From contig JANPBY010000226.1 of assembly GCA_031430645.1 (NCBI GenBank), positions 1 to 6,276 on the forward strand: DNA of 6,276 nucleotides, given 5' to 3'. The DNA comes from JANPBY01 sp031430645. Its GTDB lineage: Bacteria; Actinomycetota; Actinomycetes; DATJPE01. This document shows, piece by piece, positions 4,694-6,276 of the stretch. Every line of letters starts with the position of its first letter. Positions within the stretch are counted from its first letter, which is position 1. A program made the position numbers and the translations under genes. The notes under the pieces were generated by a model that saw only the letters and a program-made list of their open reading frames with translations, was not told the origin of the DNA and ran no database searches.

Positions 4694-5910
4694 TATCTCC
4701 CGGAGGCGACCGCCGCGCCGTCGATGTCGCCTCGGCCCACCTAAGGCTGCTCACGTGTCTGCAGGAAGCGACCGCGGCACTGGCTGGCGCGCTCACCCTC
4801 GAGGACGCAGCGCGCGCCGTTGCGCGGGCTGGGGCCGACACCTTGGGTGCGGACTGGGCTGGCGTTGCTCTTCTTGAGCGCGGCCGCTGGCGCTGGGTGG
4901 CGAGTTCGGCTGCCGTTCTCAACGAGTTGGCCGGCCCCGGGCTCCCTCTCGGACCTGCACCGGTCTATGTCACAGACACCACCGCAGTCGAGCAAGACGA
5001 GCTGGCCTGGGTGATCGTGCCGCTCTTAGACGCCCAAGGGGTGATGGGAGCGCTGCGCTATGCCTTCAAGGAGCCTCGAAGCCTGACCACTGCCGAGCGT
5101 AGGTTCGTCGAGGCTTTGGGTGGGCAATGTGCTTTGGCGGTTCAGAGGGCCCAGCTCATCGCCCGTGAGCAGGCGGCGGGCGTCACCCTGCAGAGAGCCC
5201 TGCTGCCGGCAGCGTTGCCGAACGTGCCGGGCTTGGAGTTGGCTGCGCGCTATCTCCCCGCGGTGAAAGACGTCTCGGTTGGCGGTGACTGGTACGACGC
5301 CCTGGTCCTGCCCGATCGCCGCCTGTCCCTGTCGGTGGGCGATGTCATGGGCAAGGGACTGGTCGCGGCCGCGGGGATGGGCCGGATGCGATCAGCGCTC
5401 CGCGCCTTGGCGGTCAATGACCCAGACCCGGCCGGCGTACTGGCCTCTCTCGATCGATTGTTCACGGCCACCGAGTCCGGTGACCATGAGCTGCTGTTGA
5501 CGACCCTCGTCCTGATGGTGGTTGACCCGGTCACGGGGCAGACGAGCGCGGCCGACGCCGGACATCTCCCAATCGTGCGGGTGGCCGCTGACGGAAGCGC
5601 AGCACTCCTGGACGTTGGCCCTGGGACGACCCCGCTGGGTTTGCCCCAGCCACGGGTTGCGGTAGACTTGGCGCTCGCCCCGGGGGAGACGCTGCTCGCC
5701 TTCACCGATGGGCTGGTGAAGGTTCGGGACCGCTCACTTGATGATGGTCTCGCAGCGGTCATTGCCGCTGCGGCCGGTGCGTCTGGGGCATCCCTTGAGG
5801 CCTTGCTCGATGCGATCGTCGACGCTCGACTGGGTACCGATGGTGGAGAAGATGATGTGACTCTGCTCGGTGTCAGGCGACGCGAACAGCCGACTGTCGC
5901 GGATCGTTGA
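4690..5910 (+). CDS. GAF-domain PP2C-type serine phosphatase (SpoIIE/RsbU-like)
   Basis: This protein of about 406 residues should dephosphorylate a phosphoserine on a partner protein, classically an anti-sigma-factor antagonist (STAS domain), and so release a sigma factor. A compact GAF domain lies at about residues 18-155 (ending FVEALGGQCALAVQRAQLI), followed by a linker helix with LQRALLP (167-173) and the SpoIIE/PP2C domain (about 181-396). Metal-ligand motifs are present: GGDWYD (198-203), GDVMGKG (217-223), AGH (290-292), FTDG (338-341) and EDDVTLL (387-393). Lys344 stands where many relatives have Glu (FTDGLVE). No membrane span is seen, so it is cytoplasmic. The start is uncertain: TTG at 4690 overlaps the previous stop (TTGA), and no ATG or GTG is in frame before the GAF domain. 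The frame stays open upstream to 4426, where it is antiphase to the HhH-GPD gene. The stress-protein neighbour supports a stress-signalling role; no STAS or anti-sigma kinase gene is in the window. Confidence 0.9.
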   Translation: MISPGGDRRAVDVASAHLRLLTCLQEATAALAGALTLEDAARAVARAGADTLGADWAGVALLERGRWRWVASSAAVLNELAGPGLPLGPAPVYVTDTTAVEQDELAWVIVPLLDAQGVMGALRYAFKEPRSLTTAERRFVEALGGQCALAVQRAQLIAREQAAGVTLQRALLPAALPNVPGLELAARYLPAVKDVSVGGDWYDALVLPDRRLSLSVGDVMGKGLVAAAGMGRMRSALRALAVNDPDPAGVLASLDRLFTATESGDHELLLTTLVLMVVDPVTGQTSAADAGHLPIVRVAADGSAALLDVGPGTTPLGLPQPRVAVDLALAPGETLLAFTDGLVKVRDRSLDDGLAAVIAAAAGASGASLEALLDAIVDARLGTDGGEDDVTLLGVRRREQPTVADR

Positions 5911-5965
5911 GGGCTTCAGACCTCCCAGAACGACCCGGGCGGAGCGAGAACACGGTTGGAAGAAT

Positions 5966-5971
5966 TACAAT
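5966..5971 (+). promoter_or_regulatory. Possible -10 element before or within the start of the Lys/Ala-rich gene
   Basis: TACAAT differs from TATAAT at one base and stands out in GC-rich surroundings (GAATTACAATGG). No good -35 is found at 16-18 bases upstream. If it is a promoter, transcription would begin near 5978 and translation could start at the GTG at 6081. If not, the same A-T-rich patch simply accompanies the ATG at 5970. Confidence 0.3.
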
Positions 5972-6276
5972 GGTCACTCGACGCCTCGGCGCCGCCCCAC
6001 TCCAGACCTCCTCCCCGCTCCCCGGCCGCCTGCCCGCGGCCCGGTCCGCGGTCCACCATGAGCACGTCGAAAGGTCGTCCGTGTCGTCGGTCCGCCGTCC
6101 CTCAGCCGATTCGGTTGACTTCGTTGTCGCCCCTCCCGGCCGTACCCATGCCGCCGCCACCAAGACCGCGACCAAGACGTCGGTGACCGCAAAGGCGCCA
6201 GTCAAGAAGGCCGCGCCGAGCGCGCCCGTCAAGGCCGCTCCAACTGCTGCCAAGACAGCCAAGGCTGCACCGACCA
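5970..6276 (+). CDS. N-terminus of a basic Lys/Ala/Pro-rich protein, cut by the window edge
   Basis: An open frame of 102 complete codons runs off the window end without a stop. Residues 1-37 are Arg/Ser/Pro-rich. From about residue 60 it turns into a low-complexity tail with repeated units such as KTATKT, APVKKAAP and AAKTAKAAP, in which lysines are spaced by Ala, Pro, Thr and Val. Such tails occur on actinobacterial histone-like proteins and as N-terminal extensions of DksA/TraR-type zinc-finger proteins. The diagnostic domain would lie beyond the edge, so the family is not assigned. The ATG at 5970 has GGAAG (5958-5962) seven bases upstream. The in-frame GTG at 6081 with AAAGG six bases upstream is an alternative start, especially if TACAAT at 5966-5971 is a -10 element. 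It lies 59 bases after the phosphatase stop, with no convincing terminator between, so it may be read from the operon or have its own promoter. Confidence 0.55.
   Translation, partial: MVTRRLGAAPLQTSSPLPGRLPAARSAVHHEHVERSSVSSVRRPSADSVDFVVAPPGRTHAAATKTATKTSVTAKAPVKKAAPSAPVKAAPTAAKTAKAAPT

Noticed and set aside
5250..5762. Minus-strand frame of about 170 codons within the phosphatase gene
   Set aside because: It is Ser/Arg/Pro-rich with no motif, and sits opposite intact SpoIIE metal-binding motifs.
5911..5969. Terminator after the phosphatase gene
   Set aside because: Only short, imperfect pairings such as CTCC with GGAG across a long loop were found, not enough for a terminator call.
5873..6262. 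Minus-strand frame encoding an Ala/Val-rich, membrane-like protein
   Set aside because: The hydrophobic appearance is the mirror image of Ala/Lys repeats on the plus strand, and it has no ribosome-binding site or family match.

Overview
The window looks like a chromosomal piece of a high-GC actinobacterium. The bases are strongly G/C-biased by eye. GTG and TTG starts and 4-base stop/start overlaps recur, one gene appears to be leaderless, and several protein families are typical of Actinobacteria: a DUF6318-like lipoprotein, an HhH-GPD protein of the small cluster-less type, an RRRSPVGK-type universal stress protein, and a GAF-SpoIIE phosphatase. A Nocardioides-like or other Propionibacteriales host is a guess; there is no rRNA or marker gene to confirm it.

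Layout. (1) Minus strand, about 1-2009: a patatin-like lipid acyl hydrolase (2009 to 1176) overlaps by 4 bases a membrane-anchored PlsC-type acyltransferase (1179 to 151). A possible further minus-strand gene starts at position 18 and leaves the window. Together the pair could remove and replace acyl chains on membrane lipids. (2) 2010-2149 is a short divergent control region. (3) Plus strand, 2150-3552: an apparently leaderless lipoprotein gene overlaps by 4 bases a gene for a secreted, cysteine-rich PKD-domain protein. The two products are probably an envelope-associated pair. A strong two-part hairpin at 3556-3593 closes this unit. (4) Plus strand, 3696-5910: a second tightly coupled operon encodes a universal stress protein, an HhH-GPD DNA-repair-like protein and a GAF-PP2C (SpoIIE/RsbU-like) serine phosphatase, joined by GTGA and TTGA overlaps. 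This grouping suggests a stress response that combines a nucleotide-binding sensor, DNA maintenance and partner-switch signalling. (5) 5970 to the window end: the N-terminus of a Lys/Ala/Pro-rich basic protein cut off by the edge, possibly the tail of a histone-like or DksA/TraR-type protein.

No rRNA, tRNA, CRISPR array, insertion sequence or phage gene was seen. Most of the window is ordinary actinobacterial chromosome. The less explained parts are the lipoprotein/PKD pair, the HhH-GPD protein with no visible catalytic Asp, and the stress-repair-phosphatase operon.
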